A stretch of DNA of 8,517 nt. Source: Desulfobacterales bacterium (GTDB lineage Bacteria; Desulfobacterota; Desulfobacteria; Desulfobacterales; Desulfobacteraceae). The DNA is taken from NCBI GenBank assembly GCA_022361535.1, contig JAKSAU010000990.1, positions 1 through 8,517 on the forward strand, written 5' to 3'. Positions within the stretch are counted from its first letter, which is position 1. Every line of letters begins with the position of its first letter. Both the position numbers and the translations under genes were made by a program. This document shows, piece after piece, positions 7,626-8,517 of this stretch. The notes below the pieces were generated by a model. The model saw only the letters and a program-made list of their open reading frames with translations. It was not told the DNA's origin and searched no databases.

Positions 7626-8105
7626 CTAATCTCTTTTATACCGCCCTACCAGCCTGTTCATCCCTATGAGATGGGGTTCGATTTTTGCCAGAAAATCCCA
7701 CAAACTCAATCCTTGCTCCAGGTCAACCGCTTCGTTTAATGCAAGCACCCAGAAATAATAGTAATGAAACCCATGTCCGTTAGGAGGCATGGGGCCATTG
7801 TATCCGATTTCACCGAAATCGTTTTTACCGCTGCTAAACTGTGCTGTACCTTCTTTCAAACTGTTGACATCTCCTGGTATATTATACAAAACCCAGTGAA
7901 CAAATCCATATGTGCCATTTGGAGAAACCAGTGGTGCATCCGGGTCATGGCAGATAATGGCAAATGCCTTTGTGCCGTCCGGGGCATCTGTCCATGACAA
8001 TGCCGGTGATACATCTTCACCTTCACCGGTATATTTGGATGGAATTAAACCGTCTTGATTAAATACACTGCTTTTTAGCTGTATTGCTGATGGTGCAAAA
8101 CCCAT
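7626..8105 (-). CDS. ybhB: YbhB/YbcL-family PEBP (Raf kinase inhibitor-like) protein
   Basis: 159 residues, the usual length of bacterial phosphatidylethanolamine-binding-protein (PEBP) homologues. Signature elements are all present: SPALSW (33-38), the CHDPDAP loop (52-58), YGFVHWVLYNIP (66-77) and GYNGPMPPNGHGFHYYYF (101-118), which together form the anion- or phosphate-binding pocket. The protein ends with a family-like GRYKRD. There is no signal peptide, so it is likely cytoplasmic like E. coli YbhB. The physiological role of bacterial PEBPs is poorly known. The ATG at 8105 follows GGGAGGG (minus strand of 8111-8117) and an extended -10 promoter about 40 bases upstream. It is co-oriented with selO, whose start lies 130 bases further on, so read-through into selO is possible because no clear terminator separates them. 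Confidence 0.93.
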   Translation of the reverse strand: MGFAPSAIQLKSSVFNQDGLIPSKYTGEGEDVSPALSWTDAPDGTKAFAIICHDPDAPLVSPNGTYGFVHWVLYNIPGDVNSLKEGTAQFSSGKNDFGEIGYNGPMPPNGHGFHYYYFWVLALNEAVDLEQGLSLWDFLAKIEPHLIGMNRLVGRYKRD

Positions 8106-8146
8106 AATTCCCCTCCCTTTTAAATAATTTTGAGGTTATAGCGTAT

Positions 8147-8155
8147 ATTATACCA
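8147..8155 (-). promoter_or_regulatory. Extended -10 promoter of the PEBP gene
   Basis: The minus strand reads TGGTATAAT, a perfect extended -10 (TGn plus TATAAT). No good -35 box lies 15-18 bases upstream, which is tolerated at extended -10 promoters. Transcription would start near 8140 and give a leader of about 35 bases with the GGGAGGG site before the ATG at 8105. Confidence 0.65.
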
Positions 8156-8365
8156 AAACATACAATCTTGCACGTCTCAACTCAGTGGCAGAAGACAAAA
8201 TGAAAGAAAAACGGGTTGGCTGAGTGCAAATTAAAACCACTCATTAATGGTATCAAAGCTCGGGTTTTCTGACTTATATATGAATACCATATCTTGTGGT
8301 TTGCAGATTTTGGAGGAAAGTGAAGACTGATAGACATATCTGTCGCTTAATCCCTAACCCAAAGT

Positions 8366-8497
8366 TCATAAAAATAAGAAGTATTGAACGGTTGCTTTAA
8401 TTGCATCTTTCTGACAACCAAGGTTTCCTATGTGAAAATCTCCAGGCGTAAATAATCTAAAATTACTATCCCTTTCCAATTCAATTTCGTTTGGCAT
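8366..8497 (-). CDS. Small hypothetical protein of 43 residues, possibly a truncated gene
   Basis: My translation starts MPNEIELERDSNFRLF and continues through TPGDFHIGNLGCQKDAIKA to a TGA at 8366-8368. I do not recognise it. The support is the start: GGAGGG (minus strand of 8507-8512) nine bases before the ATG, as good as at any gene here. There is no signal peptide or membrane segment. The same frame meets a TAG at 8354-8356 and is then open for 40 codons to a TAA at 8231-8233, giving residues such as SDRYVYQSS and FIYKSENPSFDTINEWF. That reads like ordinary protein, so the gene may have been about 88 codons long and been broken by two stops. It could instead be an intact small protein. The promoter would lie beyond the window. 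Confidence 0.45.
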   Translation of the reverse strand: MPNEIELERDSNFRLFTPGDFHIGNLGCQKDAIKATVQYFLFL

Positions 8498-8506
8498 TAT
8501 CTTATT

Positions 8507-8512
8507 CCCTCC
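8507..8512 (-). promoter_or_regulatory. Strong ribosome binding site for the 43-residue frame
   Basis: GGAGGG on the minus strand, nine bases before the ATG at 8497. It is the main reason to treat this short frame as a real translation start. Confidence 0.6.
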
Positions 8513-8517
8513 AAAAT

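Noticed and set aside
8221..8243. TGAGTG/CACTCA hairpin between the 43-codon frame and the PEBP gene as a terminator
   Set aside because: Six weak pairs with an 11-base loop; the nearest T-run on the minus strand begins about eight bases after the stem.
8366..8368. TGA read as selenocysteine in the small frame
   Set aside because: A TAG follows four codons later and no SECIS-like stem-loop is evident just downstream, so Sec insertion would not extend the protein usefully.

Overview
This window looks like chromosomal DNA of an anaerobic Desulfobacterota, most likely a sulfate reducer related to Desulfobacter, Desulfobacula or Desulfobacterium. The evidence is a G+C-rich operon of heterodisulfide-reductase (Hdr) type electron-transfer proteins in a form typical of those bacteria. 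The lineage is an inference from protein style, not from a marker gene. All supported genes lie on the minus strand, so the region reads from high to low coordinates.

Left part (1-5065): a tight four-gene operon. In transcription order it encodes an HdrC/HdrB-like iron-sulfur protein (3782-5065), a double-length HdrA flavoprotein (707-3757), an MvhD-like small iron-sulfur protein (263-694), and the start of a gene cut by the window edge (1-263) whose product resembles the N-terminus of FrhB-like 4Fe-4S proteins. Gaps are 24 and 12 nt, followed by a 1-nt TGATG overlap, and each gene has a clear Shine-Dalgarno. The set resembles soluble Hdr/Mvh modules and the BamD-BamE-BamF part of the class II benzoyl-CoA reductase complex. 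The likely job is moving electrons, perhaps by flavin-based bifurcation, between a low-potential carrier and a CCG-type disulfide or other acceptor site. The actual donor and acceptor cannot be read from the window.

Middle (5066-5794): 729 bp without a convincing gene. The DNA turns visibly A+T-rich from about 5270 and holds several small inverted repeats.

Right part (5795-8517): an A+T-richer segment with selO (protein AMPylase pseudokinase, 5795-7495), a YbhB/YbcL-type PEBP protein (7626-8105) with a good extended -10 promoter, and a short reading frame (8366-8497) with a strong ribosome binding site. That last frame may be the front of a broken gene. These genes have no evident functional link to the Hdr operon, and the composition change suggests a different history.

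No tRNA, rRNA, CRISPR array, insertion sequence or phage gene was seen. The most interesting content is the tandem HdrA, the HdrB-like protein with only one canonical CCG motif, the BamDEF-like order joined to an FrhB-like gene, and the variant motif in SelO.
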